This document shows positions 33,029 through 41,634 of a stretch of 64,000 bases of DNA, piece after piece. The notes under the pieces are model-generated. The model was not told where the DNA came from, searched no databases, and was given only the letters and a program-made list of their open reading frames with translations. The stretch spans positions 1 to 64,000 of the forward strand of contig JADLHW010000063.1 in the NCBI GenBank assembly GCA_020848615.1, read 5' to 3'. Source of the stretch: Thermoleophilia bacterium. Its GTDB lineage: Bacteria > Actinomycetota > Thermoleophilia > Miltoncostaeales > Miltoncostaeaceae. Position 1 is the first letter of the stretch; each line of letters begins with the position of its first letter. Both the position numbers and the translations under genes were made by a program.

Positions 33029-34183
33029 GTGGATCCCCGTGCCGACCGCCTGTCCCGCATCGCGCCCTTCGAGGTGATGGAGGTCCTCGCGCTCGCCCGG
33101 CGCCTGGAGGCCGAGGGCCATGACGTGATCCACCTCGAGGTGGGGGAGCCGGACCTCCCGACCCCGGAGCGGGTGGTGGAGGCCGCGGCGCGTGCCATGC
33201 GCGACCGCCCGATGGGGTACACGCCGGCGCTGGGCCTGCCGGAGCTGCGGGAGGCGATCTCCGGCTGGTACGCGTCGGCCCTGGGCGTGGACGTCCCCGC
33301 GGTGCGCATCGTGGTGACCGGCGGGTCGAGCGCCGCCCTGCTGCTGGCCCTCGGCGCGGCCGTGAACCCCGGCGACCGGGTGGCGATGGGCGACCCCGGG
33401 TATCCGTGCAACCGCCACTTCGCGGCGTTCGTGGAGGGCGACCCGCTGCTGGTCCCGACCGGTCACGAGACCGCCTACCAGCTCACCGCGGAGCTGCTGG
33501 AGGCGGCGTGGGAGCCGGGCGTGCGGGCGGTGATCGCCGCGTCGCCGTCGAACCCCACCGGCACGCTCATCCCGCCGGAGGAGTGGCGGCGCCTCGCCGG
33601 GCTGTGCGCGGATCGCGGGGCCCTGCTGATCGCCGACGAGATCTACCAGGGCCTCACGTACGGGCGGGACCCGGAGACGGTGCTGTCGGTCGCCGACGAC
33701 GTGGTCGTGGTGAACAGCTTCTCGAAGTACTTCCAGATGACCGGGTGGCGGGTGGGCTGGCTGGTGGTGCCCCCCGGGTGGGTGCGCGACATCGAGAAGC
33801 TCGCCCAGAACCTGTTCATCTGCGCGCCCGCGCCCGGCCAGTACGCGGCGCTCGCGGCGCTGGAGCCCGAGACGATCGCGGTGCTGGAGGATCGGCGCGC
33901 GGAGCTGCACCGCCGGCGCGACGTCCTGCTCGCCGAGCTGCCGCGCACCGGGCTGCGGGTGCGGGCCGTCCCGGAGGGGGCGTTCTACGTGTATGCCGAC
34001 AGCGCGGAGGTCGCGCCCGACAGCTTCGCGCTGGCCGGCCGGCTGCTGCGGGAGCGGCACGTGGCCGTCACCCCGGGGCGGGACTTCGGGCTCGCCGCGC
34101 CCGAGCGCCACATCCGCATCGCCTACACCCAGCCGGTCGACCGGCTACGGGAGGCCGTGGACCGCATCGCGGCGGCCGTCTGA
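33029..34183 (+). CDS. Class I/II PLP-dependent aminotransferase
   Basis: This 384-residue fold-type I aminotransferase has HLEVGEPDLPTPERV, VTGGSSAALLLAL, ASPSNPTGTLIPPEEW, IADEIYQGLTYG, the PLP Lys in NSFSKYFQMTGWRVGW, and IRIAYTQP with the carboxylate-binding Arg at the end. Substrate cannot be set from sequence; aspartate- or alanine-like amino acids are likely. The GTG start lies 7 nt after CAGCAT, a weak -10. It ends 3 nt before the convergent propeller gene. Confidence 0.88.
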   Translation: MDPRADRLSRIAPFEVMEVLALARRLEAEGHDVIHLEVGEPDLPTPERVVEAAARAMRDRPMGYTPALGLPELREAISGWYASALGVDVPAVRIVVTGGSSAALLLALGAAVNPGDRVAMGDPGYPCNRHFAAFVEGDPLLVPTGHETAYQLTAELLEAAWEPGVRAVIAASPSNPTGTLIPPEEWRRLAGLCADRGALLIADEIYQGLTYGRDPETVLSVADDVVVVNSFSKYFQMTGWRVGWLVVPPGWVRDIEKLAQNLFICAPAPGQYAALAALEPETIAVLEDRRAELHRRRDVLLAELPRTGLRVRAVPEGAFYVYADSAEVAPDSFALAGRLLRERHVAVTPGRDFGLAAPERHIRIAYTQPVDRLREAVDRIAAAV

Positions 34184-34186
34184 CGG

Positions 34187-35482
34187 TCAGCGCAGCCGGG
34201 AGACGCGGGTGGCGGTCATCACCCGCAGGCCCCGGGAGTACGAGCCGTTGGGGACCGCGAGGAAGGCCAGGGTGATGCGGCCCGCGGCATCGGTGCCCAG
34301 GTCCGGCATGACCGCCCGGAAGCCGCGGACGCCGACGTCGGCGCGCGGGCCCCAGGTGCCGGCCGGCGCGGTCCGGCTCGCGATGAGGGATCCGAAGGTG
34401 CCCCGCGGGTGCGACCAGGCGACCAGCGCCGCGCCGTCCGGGCCCAGCACCGCCACCGGGGCGCCCACGTTGCGGGGGCCCCGGCCCAGGCGCCGCGCCG
34501 CCTGCCAGTCGCCTCCGGCGAGGCGGCGCGCGGCCCGCACCTCCAGGCGCCCCGCGACGCGGGCGCGCCACGCGGCGACGGCCGTGCCGTCCTCGGCGAT
34601 GGCGGCCGCCGGGGCGAGCGCGCAGTCGTCGGCGGACGCGCCGCCACCGACCCGCTGCGCCACCGACCATGCGGCCCCGCTCCACTCCCCGACGTCCACG
34701 GCTCCGGCGGTGCACCACGCGACGAGGGCACGGCCGCCCGGGGCCACCGCGACCGCGGGGGTGCCCTCCGCCGGGCCGAGGTCCACGGGGGTCCCGGTGC
34801 TGCCGGCGGCGGCCAGGAGGTGCCCGCCGGCGACCCACGCGGTGACGGTGCGGCCGTCGGCGGCCGCCGCGAACGCGCTGGCGGTGGCCGCGGGCGCGAG
34901 GTCCGCGGGGGCGCCCCACGCGGCGCCCGCCCGGGTGACGGCCGTGAGCGGTCCCGCGGCGCCGCCGCGCCACAGCAGTTCCCGCCTCCCCGGGCCCAGT
35001 GCCACGTGGAGCGAGGTGATCCGTTCGGCGGGCGGGAACACCGCGGGCGAGGAGGGGAGACCGGCGAGCCCGTAGCCCAGGGCCCGGGGTTCGCCCGACG
35101 TGATGCCCTGGCGCGCCCACAGCAGCAGCGCGCGGTTCCCGGAGGCCGCGGCCACCACGGGGCCCGCGAAGTGGTCGGTCACGAAGTCGGCGATCACCGG
35201 GGGGCCGAAGCGGCCACCCGCCGACGGCCGTTGTGCGATCTCCACGAGGTCACGGCCGCGCGCGGTCCCGGAGCGCTGCCAGGCGAGGGCGGCGGTGCCG
35301 TCCGGCGCGACCGAGAGATCCGGCCGGGACCACGGGTACCGGGTGCCGCTGCCGGACACCTGCACGGGGGCGCGCCACACGGCGCCTGCGGCGGTGGTCG
35401 CGGCGACGGCGAGGCCGGTGGCGGTGAGCAGGGCGGCGCGGGCGAGCACCGGCGTATCCAACCACGCGGCCGGATCCGCCAC
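34187..35482 (-). CDS. Secreted beta-propeller-like repeat protein
   Basis: This protein of about 430 residues has a hydrophobic signal segment (LARAALLTATGLAVAATTAAGA) and then at least six repeats built around an A-L-x-A-W core (ALAWQRSG, ALLLWARQG, TVTAWVAG, ALVAWCTAG, AVAAWRAR, ALVAWSHPRG) about 45-60 residues apart. This pattern resembles sialidase/BNR-like propellers. The start is uncertain: GTG at 35482, or GTG at 35449, which gives a cleaner signal peptide. No enzyme motif is visible. Confidence 0.7.
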   Translation of the reverse strand: MADPAAWLDTPVLARAALLTATGLAVAATTAAGAVWRAPVQVSGSGTRYPWSRPDLSVAPDGTAALAWQRSGTARGRDLVEIAQRPSAGGRFGPPVIADFVTDHFAGPVVAAASGNRALLLWARQGITSGEPRALGYGLAGLPSSPAVFPPAERITSLHVALGPGRRELLWRGGAAGPLTAVTRAGAAWGAPADLAPAATASAFAAAADGRTVTAWVAGGHLLAAAGSTGTPVDLGPAEGTPAVAVAPGGRALVAWCTAGAVDVGEWSGAAWSVAQRVGGGASADDCALAPAAAIAEDGTAVAAWRARVAGRLEVRAARRLAGGDWQAARRLGRGPRNVGAPVAVLGPDGAALVAWSHPRGTFGSLIASRTAPAGTWGPRADVGVRGFRAVMPDLGTDAAGRITLAFLAVPNGSYSRGLRVMTATRVSRLR

Positions 35483-35522
35483 ACCGTTCCCGCCGACCGG
35501 CGGATCTGCGAGGATCCCCGCG

Positions 35523-36104
35523 ATGGCAGACCAGGCGCCACCCCCGCCGCCTCCGCCGCCGGCCCGGACACGTCCGGACTGGGGCAGGCGGCTGCTCCTC
35601 GCGGCGATCGCCCTCGTCGCGGTCGTGCTCATGACGCTCGCCGCGTCGGCGGTCGTGCCGCGCTGGTGGGCGCACCGGATCGGCGACCAGGTGAACGACA
35701 GCATGTTCGCCGGCTTCGGCCTCGGGCTGCTGTATGGCCTCATCTTCACGGCGCTGCCGCTCATCGTGCTCTGGTACACGTTCCACCGGCGCAGGCCGTG
35801 GAAGGTGTGGGTGGGCGGCCTCATCCTGGCGGTGATCGTGGCCCTGCCGAACCTCATGACCCTCGCGATCGTCCTGGGCACGGGCAACGCCGCGCACGCC
35901 GGCGAGCGGACGCTCGACGTGGAGGCGCCGCTGTTCCGCGGCTTCAGCCTGGTGGGCGCCCTGCTTGCGGTGGTCGCCGTCGGGTTCTGGCGGGACCAGC
36001 GCTTCAGCCACGTCCGGACCCGCCGGCAGAACACCAGGCTGCGCAACGACCTGGACGCGGCCCGAACGCCCCCGGCGGACGCCGGCGAGGGCGAGCCGAG
36101 GTGA
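35523..36104 (+). CDS. Four-helix membrane protein of unknown function
   Basis: This 193-residue protein has a Pro-rich cytoplasmic start (eight consecutive Pro) and membrane helices at about 23-45, 64-84, 92-116 and 138-155. The basic C-terminal tail, RTRRQNTRLRNDLDAAR, may form a short coiled coil. I recognise no family. The stop overlaps the next gene's GTG by 4 nt, so both membrane proteins are co-expressed and may interact. Confidence 0.72.
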   Translation: MADQAPPPPPPPPARTRPDWGRRLLLAAIALVAVVLMTLAASAVVPRWWAHRIGDQVNDSMFAGFGLGLLYGLIFTALPLIVLWYTFHRRRPWKVWVGGLILAVIVALPNLMTLAIVLGTGNAAHAGERTLDVEAPLFRGFSLVGALLAVVAVGFWRDQRFSHVRTRRQNTRLRNDLDAARTPPADAGEGEPR

Positions 36105-36964
36105 GCACCGACGGGGAGCCGGACACCCGCGTCCGCCCGGCGGACGAGGACGACGACCGCCCCCGCTGGTACCGGGAGCAGCTCGACAAGCTCAGGGCCC
36201 TCACCGACGACGAGGACCTGGACGCCTACCTGGCGGGCGTGGAGCCCCGTGGGCCGCGTGAGCAGGAGATGCTCACCGAGCTCGCGTCGCACCAGCCGGT
36301 GCTGGCGATGCCCGAGCAGTTCCTGCCGGCACACCACCGCGCCGTGCGCTCGCTGGAGGCGGTCCGCCGCCACGGCTTCCGCCGTCCGGTGCTGCGCAGC
36401 CTGGGGCCGTTCACCACCGTCGTGCGGTACCCGATCGAGCTGGTCGCCCGGTACATCGTGGTGTCGTACGTGCAGCAGGTGAGCACGGACCTGCGGAACC
36501 TCTACCGGCTGCGTGAGGCCCAGGCGCCGCTCGGGACCATCGAGAACCGCCGCCTGCGGCGCGCCCGCCGCGACGCGGAGGACATGCGCACCGTCTTCCA
36601 GGGCCGCACCATCGGCCTGCCCACCTTCCTCATCGGCGGCGCGCTGCTGCCGGTGGCGGCGGCGCTGTCCAACGCGGCGTCCGGGGTCACCTCCAATGGC
36701 GGCTGGCCGTTCGTGCTGGCCACGGTCATCGGGCTGCTGGTCGCCGCGTTCGTGAGCTGGGTGGTCCTGCGGGGCGCCGCCCTCGCGCATCGGCGCATCC
36801 AGATCGCCACGCGCGTGCCGCTGGAGCGCCTGTGGCAGACCATCGGGTCGGCGGGCAAGCCGCCCCGTGACGACGGCTCCACGTTCGCGCTCATCGCGAT
36901 CGTGGTGACCGTCGGCGCCTGGCTGGTGTTCCCGCTGCTCGTGCTGTTCGCCGTCGTGAGCTGA
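36101..36964 (+). CDS. Membrane protein of unknown function
   Basis: This 287-residue protein has a charged cytoplasmic domain of about 165 residues (acidic start, then RRHGFRRPVLRSLGPF and ENRRLRRARRDAEDMRTVF) and three C-terminal membrane helices at about 172-190, 202-224 and 262-284. The long basic helical part suggests a coiled coil or nucleic-acid or lipid contact, but no domain is recognised. It is coupled to the preceding gene by a GTGA overlap. Confidence 0.7.
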   Translation: MSTDGEPDTRVRPADEDDDRPRWYREQLDKLRALTDDEDLDAYLAGVEPRGPREQEMLTELASHQPVLAMPEQFLPAHHRAVRSLEAVRRHGFRRPVLRSLGPFTTVVRYPIELVARYIVVSYVQQVSTDLRNLYRLREAQAPLGTIENRRLRRARRDAEDMRTVFQGRTIGLPTFLIGGALLPVAAALSNAASGVTSNGGWPFVLATVIGLLVAAFVSWVVLRGAALAHRRIQIATRVPLERLWQTIGSAGKPPRDDGSTFALIAIVVTVGAWLVFPLLVLFAVVS

Positions 36965-36965
36965 A

Positions 36966-36983
36966 CCGCGCGACGCCGCGCGG
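36966..36983. terminator. GC hairpin between convergent genes
   Basis: CCGCGCG, loop acgc, CGCGCGG lies in the 25 nt between two convergent stops. It has no T-run. Confidence 0.4.
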
Positions 36984-36989
36984 CCCGGC

Positions 36990-39407
36990 TCACCGGCGGC
37001 GCAGGGTCACGGTGCGCGCCGTCCGCCACGAGCCGGAGGCCGATGCCCGCACCCGCAGGCGCACGGCGGCGAACCCCCGGTCACGCAGCGAGACGCGGAT
37101 GCTGGTGCCGGTGAGCGCCGCGGCGCCGACGGCGCGCCACCGCCGCCCCGACCTCGCCTGCACCGAGAGCCGCGCGGCGCGGCTTCCGCCGGTGACGCGG
37201 GCGGAGATCACGATGCGGCCCTTGGCGCGCGTCACCCGCAGGCGGGTGAGGCGCGGCGCGGCGGGGGTGGGCCGCGGGGCGGACGCGGGGTTCTGCTGCG
37301 GGCCGGATGCGGCGCCGTACCGTGCCGTGACCGTCTGGGCGGAATCCGGTGTGGTGAACGCCACGCGGTTCGCGGCGACCAGGCCGGCGCCCGTGTCGAT
37401 GCCCCGCAGGACGTACTGGACGCCACCGACGGTGACCGTCGGGGGCGCCGACAGCGTGTGCTCCTGGCCGATGGCGGAGGGACGCACGTGCGGCGTGACG
37501 CGTCCCTGCCCGTCCAGCACGAGCTGCACGCCCGCCGGGACGCTCGTCAGCGCCAGGTCGCGGGTCTCCGGCAGCAGCTCCGTCGCAACGGTCGTCGACC
37601 CCCTGAGGCTGTCGGTCGCCGTCGCCCGGATCTCGTAGTGCACGTTGTCGCCGTGCTGGTCCGACACGACCGTGCCGGCGGCGCCGGTGTGGCCGGCGTC
37701 GTAGTGCAGGTGGTCGAGGTGGTGGATCACGATCGCCCAGGTGATCTTCGCGGGCGGGATCGCGCCGTCCTCGGCGTCGGTCGCCGAGATCGTGAAGGGG
37801 ATGGCGTCGCCGATGCGGTACGTGGTGCGCGGCACCGTGATCGTCACGGAGGGCCGCGTGTTGCCCGAGTCGACGGGGACCGTGGCCGTCGCGGTGGCCC
37901 CCTGCTGGTCCTTCACGGTGAGCGTCGCGGTGTACGAGCCCCTGGCGTAGGTGTGGGTGACCGTCGGGCCCGTGGCCGTCGAGCCGTCGCCGAACCTCCA
38001 CGCGTAGGTGAGGGTGGCCCCGGGATCCGGGTCGGCCGACCCGGCGGCGCTGAGCGTGGTGCGCAGGGGGGCCGCGCCGGACGCGGGCACCGCCTTCGCG
38101 ACGGCCACCGGCGGGTTGTTGGAGCTGATGTAGGCGATCTCGCGGATCTGGCCCATGGAGATGCTGGCGTATGCGACGGTGCCGGCCGGCGTGACCTGGA
38201 TGTCCACCGGGTTGCCCCACGACCCCGCCGTGCCGAAGTCCTCGAGACCGCTCTGCGGCCGGTAGAGCATGAACCTGTCGAGGCTGTAGTCGGCCAGGAA
38301 CACGGCGCCGCGGTACCGGGCGGGGTAGGCGGTGCCGCGGTACATCGGGCCGCCGGTGATGGATCCGCCCTCGTTCGCCGCGTGCGACAGGGCGACCAGC
38401 GGGCCGGCGCTGCCGGCACCGGTGCCGCCCTCGGCCGGGGCGTACACGGACCGGCAGGTGGCGGCGGTCGCCGGGTCGGTGGCGTAGCCCACCTGCTTGG
38501 CCGGCCCCGTGCCGGCGCCCTCCCAGCAGGGCCACCCGTAGTTGCGGTCGCGGTCGGGGTTCGTGCCGTCGGGGGAGACGACGTCGAGCTCCTCCCAGTC
38601 GTTCCAGCCGACGTCGGCCACGTAGACGGCGCCGGTCTGGGCGTCCAGGCCGAACCGGAACGGGTTCCGGAATCCGCGGGCCATCACGCGGGACCGCACG
38701 GACCCGGGGCTCGCCGCGGCGTGGTACGGGTTGTCGGGGACGCCGTCGCCGGTGGCCGGGTCGATGCGCAGCAGCTTGCCGGCGAGGCTGTCGAGGTCCT
38801 GGCTGCGCAGCGCGAGGGGATCCACGTCCTTGAACGTCGCGCCGTCGCCCAGGGAGATGAGCAGGCGTCCCTGCCCGTCCAGCCGCAGGCCCCCGCCGAT
38901 GTGGTTGACCGGCGTCACCTCGAGGCCGCTCACCAGCACGCGCCGGCTCGCCGCGTCGGCGCGCAGCGGGTTCGCGGCGGACGGCCGGTACGCGGCCACG
39001 ATCACCTCGGCGCGGTTCACGGTGTCGGGCGCCGCGGGGTTCACCTCGCGCGTGAGGAACACGTACACCTCGCCTGAGGCGCCCACGGCGAGGCCCAGCA
39101 GGCCGCCGTCCTTCACGGAGTTCACCTCGGCGCGCAGGTCGAGGAACACCTGGTTCGCGCCGTTGTCGACCACCCACACCCGGCCGTCCTTCTCGGCGAC
39201 CAGCATCCGGCCGTCGGGCCGGTACGCGAACGCGGTGGGCAGGGAGAAGCCCGATGCGAGGGTGCGCAGGCTGAAGCCGGACGGCGGCCCGGCGGCCGCG
39301 GGGCCGACGGCCGCCAGGGCGACGAGCCCCAGGCTCATGCCCCCGGCGGCGACGATGGCGGACAGGGACAGCGCCGCACGGCGGCGGCGGGGACGGCACA
39401 GCGACAT
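36990..39407 (-). CDS. Secreted PQQ-type sugar dehydrogenase with PKD domain
   Basis: This 805-residue protein has a basic signal region (LCRPRRRRAALSLSAIV, possibly Tat-like) and a glucose/sorbosone dehydrogenase propeller (about 40-430). Propeller motifs are LPTAFAYRPDGRMLVAEKDGRVWVVD, GGLLGLAVG, HIGGGLRLDGQGRLLISLGDG, RNPFRFGLD, NYGWPCWEG and GGPMYRG. A PKD domain (about 440-520, YAWRFGDGSTATGPTVTHTY) and further Ig-like segments follow. Such enzymes oxidise sugars or aldoses outside the cell with PQQ. No pqq synthesis genes are present, so the cofactor may come from elsewhere. The start is ATG, preceded by GAGGTG. Confidence 0.86.
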   Translation of the reverse strand: MSLCRPRRRRAALSLSAIVAAGGMSLGLVALAAVGPAAAGPPSGFSLRTLASGFSLPTAFAYRPDGRMLVAEKDGRVWVVDNGANQVFLDLRAEVNSVKDGGLLGLAVGASGEVYVFLTREVNPAAPDTVNRAEVIVAAYRPSAANPLRADAASRRVLVSGLEVTPVNHIGGGLRLDGQGRLLISLGDGATFKDVDPLALRSQDLDSLAGKLLRIDPATGDGVPDNPYHAAASPGSVRSRVMARGFRNPFRFGLDAQTGAVYVADVGWNDWEELDVVSPDGTNPDRDRNYGWPCWEGAGTGPAKQVGYATDPATAATCRSVYAPAEGGTGAGSAGPLVALSHAANEGGSITGGPMYRGTAYPARYRGAVFLADYSLDRFMLYRPQSGLEDFGTAGSWGNPVDIQVTPAGTVAYASISMGQIREIAYISSNNPPVAVAKAVPASGAAPLRTTLSAAGSADPDPGATLTYAWRFGDGSTATGPTVTHTYARGSYTATLTVKDQQGATATATVPVDSGNTRPSVTITVPRTTYRIGDAIPFTISATDAEDGAIPPAKITWAIVIHHLDHLHYDAGHTGAAGTVVSDQHGDNVHYEIRATATDSLRGSTTVATELLPETRDLALTSVPAGVQLVLDGQGRVTPHVRPSAIGQEHTLSAPPTVTVGGVQYVLRGIDTGAGLVAANRVAFTTPDSAQTVTARYGAASGPQQNPASAPRPTPAAPRLTRLRVTRAKGRIVISARVTGGSRAARLSVQARSGRRWRAVGAAALTGTSIRVSLRDRGFAAVRLRVRASASGSWRTARTVTLRRR

Positions 39408-39477
39408 CGGGCACCTCGGCACGTTCGGACGCCTCCCGATTCGGCCGTCGCGTGCCGGTCCTGAGCGATGCGGCAGG

Positions 39478-39519
39478 CCGCGGCCAGGATGTCCCGAGGT
39501 CGGGACATCCTGGCCGCGG
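39478..39519. repeat. 20-bp perfect inverted repeat with 2-nt loop
   Basis: CCGCGGCCAGGATGTCCCGA (39478-39497) and its exact reverse complement (39500-39519) flank gg. It lies 10 nt past the chemoreceptor stop and 70 nt upstream of the sugar dehydrogenase start, both on the minus strand. It may be a terminator of the receptor gene or an operator of the dehydrogenase. No T-run follows. Confidence 0.85.
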
Positions 39520-39529
39520 TCGCCGGACT

Positions 39530-41314
39530 TCAGTCCTTCGGCTCCCGGTAGCGACGCTCCAGGTGCTGCTCGACGGTGCGCGGCGTGCCGCGCTTGTCGG
39601 GCGCTCCCGGGTTCCACACCGTGTAGCGGGACACCATGCCCACCAGCACCTCGGCGGTGGAGGTGAGGCCCAGGGCGGTCTCCTCGACGCGCTGGGTCCC
39701 GGCGGCGGTCTCGCCGGACGACGCCGCCACCTGCTCGGCGGCGGCCGCGTTCTGCTCGCTCACCGAGGCGACCGCCGCGATCCCCTCCCGCACCGTCCGG
39801 GTGCCGGTGGACAGGTCCCCGGCCGCCGTGGCGACCTCGCCCACCTCGGCGGTGAGGCCGGCGACGTCCCCGGAGATCGTCTGGAACGCCTCGCGCGCCT
39901 CGCCGGCACGGCGGACGCCGTCGGCGACCTCGCGCTGGCCGTCCTCCATCGCGGCGACCGCACGGCCGGTCTCGGCCTGGATGTCGCCCACGATCGCGGC
40001 GATCGACCCGGCCTGCTCCTGCGTGGACTCGGCGAGCTGGCGCACCTCCTCGGCGACCACGGCGAAGCCGCGGCCGTGCTCGCCGGCCCGTGCCGCCTCG
40101 ATCGCCGCGTTGAGGGCGAGGAGGTTGGTCTGGGCGGCGATGTCGGTGATGGTGGCCACGATCGCGCCGATGTCGTCGCTCTTGGAGCCCAGGCCCTCGA
40201 CGACCTCGGCGGTGCGGCCCACGGCCTGCTCGATGCGGTCCATGACCTCGGCGGTGCGGGCCATGGCGGCCGCGCCCTCCGCGGCGGTGGAGTCCGCGCG
40301 CCGCGCGGCGTCGGCGAGCCGGTCGGCGCCGCCGGCGACGGCCTCGACGCGGTCGGCCATCTCCTCGGCCTCCCGTGTCACGCGCATCGCGTCGGCGGCC
40401 TGGTTGCTGGACGCGTCGGCGACCACGTCGATCGTGGAGGCGACCTCCGCGACGGCCCGTCCCGCGCCGCCGGCGGTCTCCGACAGCTCCCCGGCGGTGC
40501 CGAGCAGGCTCCGGCCCGTCTCGCCGACCGACCGGACGATGTCGTGGAACGTCGCCATGAGTGCGTTGAACGCATGGGCGAGGTCACCGACCTCGTCGAC
40601 ACGGGTCGCGTCGACGCGGGCGGTGAGGTCCCCGCCGTGGGCGATGGACATCATGTGCACCTGCAGGCGCCCGAGGCGGCGGGTGATGTTCCGCGTCTCC
40701 ATGATGCCGAGCCCGGCCGCGAGGGCCACCGCCAGGGCGGCCAGGATGCCGAGCAGGAGCCGCACCGACCCGACCGCGTCGTCGGTCGCCGTGGCGCCGG
40801 CCGTCGCCTCGGCCTCACCGAGGCGCGTGAGGCCGTTGGCGAGTTCGTCGCCGGTGGTGTTCAGCTCCGCGTTCGCGAACCGGACGGCCTCGCCGGTGCG
40901 CCCGGCGTCGAGCAGCCCCTCCAGGCGGGCGTCCATCCGCGACCACGTGGCGTAGCCGTCCTTCACCTTGGCGTACGCGGCGCGGCCCGCGCCGTCGGCG
41001 ATCGAGCCCCCGAGCGTGGCGAACGCCTTCTCGAAGACCGCGACATCGGCCCGGTGCATGTCGCTGCCGTCCTCGTTCAGCACCCGTGAACGCCCGCCGA
41101 GGGCAACGTTCTGGGCCTGGGAGACGCGCATGTTGTACGCGGCGGCGGCCGCGGCGTGCGCATCGGCGGCGCTCGCGGAGTACCGGGTCTGGTCGCCCGT
41201 GACGGTCCCGATCCGGAGCCATCCGACGGTGAGGGCGATCAGGAAGGCGGCGGTGGTGATGGCGAAGGCGAGGGCCAGCCGCTGGCCCACCTTCAGCCGG
41301 TGCATGACGTCCAT
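39530..41314 (-). CDS. Methyl-accepting chemotaxis protein
   Basis: This 594-residue chemoreceptor has a first membrane helix (about 13-32), an extracytoplasmic four-helix-type ligand domain (about 33-190), a second membrane helix (about 192-212), a HAMP domain and a long coiled-coil signalling domain. The hairpin-tip sequence is [39 protein letters not shown] (written here only as position marker near 485-520). It ends in a basic tail ([11 protein letters not shown]). The ATG at 41314 is chosen for a GGAGG 11 nt upstream. No cheA, cheW or cheR lies nearby. Confidence 0.9.
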   Translation of the reverse strand: MDVMHRLKVGQRLALAFAITTAAFLIALTVGWLRIGTVTGDQTRYSASAADAHAAAAAAYNMRVSQAQNVALGGRSRVLNEDGSDMHRADVAVFEKAFATLGGSIADGAGRAAYAKVKDGYATWSRMDARLEGLLDAGRTGEAVRFANAELNTTGDELANGLTRLGEAEATAGATATDDAVGSVRLLLGILAALAVALAAGLGIMETRNITRRLGRLQVHMMSIAHGGDLTARVDATRVDEVGDLAHAFNALMATFHDIVRSVGETGRSLLGTAGELSETAGGAGRAVAEVASTIDVVADASSNQAADAMRVTREAEEMADRVEAVAGGADRLADAARRADSTAAEGAAAMARTAEVMDRIEQAVGRTAEVVEGLGSKSDDIGAIVATITDIAAQTNLLALNAAIEAARAGEHGRGFAVVAEEVRQLAESTQEQAGSIAAIVGDIQAETGRAVAAMEDGQREVADGVRRAGEAREAFQTISGDVAGLTAEVGEVATAAGDLSTGTRTVREGIAAVASVSEQNAAAAEQVAASSGETAAGTQRVEETALGLTSTAEVLVGMVSRYTVWNPGAPDKRGTPRTVEQHLERRYREPKD

Positions 41315-41634
41315 TGGGGGGTCGACCTCCATGTCGACGAGGACTGCGTGTGTCCACATCGGGTGTCGTCCGGACGGGACCCCGTCTTGACGACCGGGAC
41401 GCCGTGGCGGCGGTCCCCCCCGTGTCGGCGGGGCGTCCGTCCCGTCCGGCGGGACGGACGTCCCCGGATCCGGTTCGGCGCTCATTCCCGTGGCGGGGCG
41501 GCCGAGAGGGGAATCACGGACGACCCCGCGCGCCGGCAGTGCAGGCCGTGTCCCGTTCGCCATGGAACCCCGATTCGCCCCGCGCCGGCCCGCGGGATCC
41601 CGCATGGCGGTCCATCGCGTCTCAGGAGACCCCA
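41315..41634. other. 320-bp divergent intergenic region between two chemoreceptors
   Basis: I see no ORF of quality here. It contains an 11-bp inverted repeat, CGTCCGTCCCG (41434-41444) and CGGGACGGACG (41450-41460), a TTGACG at 41387-41392 without a convincing -10, and the ribosome sites of both receptors. No sigma-28-type promoter or known riboswitch was recognised. Confidence 0.6.

Noticed and set aside
36990..39414. Alternative 777-residue Arg/Pro-rich frame inside the sugar dehydrogenase gene
   Set aside because: Composition and lack of motifs show it to be an out-of-frame shadow.
41315..41634. Possible c-di-GMP riboswitch or sigma-28 promoter between the chemoreceptors
   Set aside because: None of the conserved GEMM core or the TAAA-N15-GCCGATAA pattern is present.
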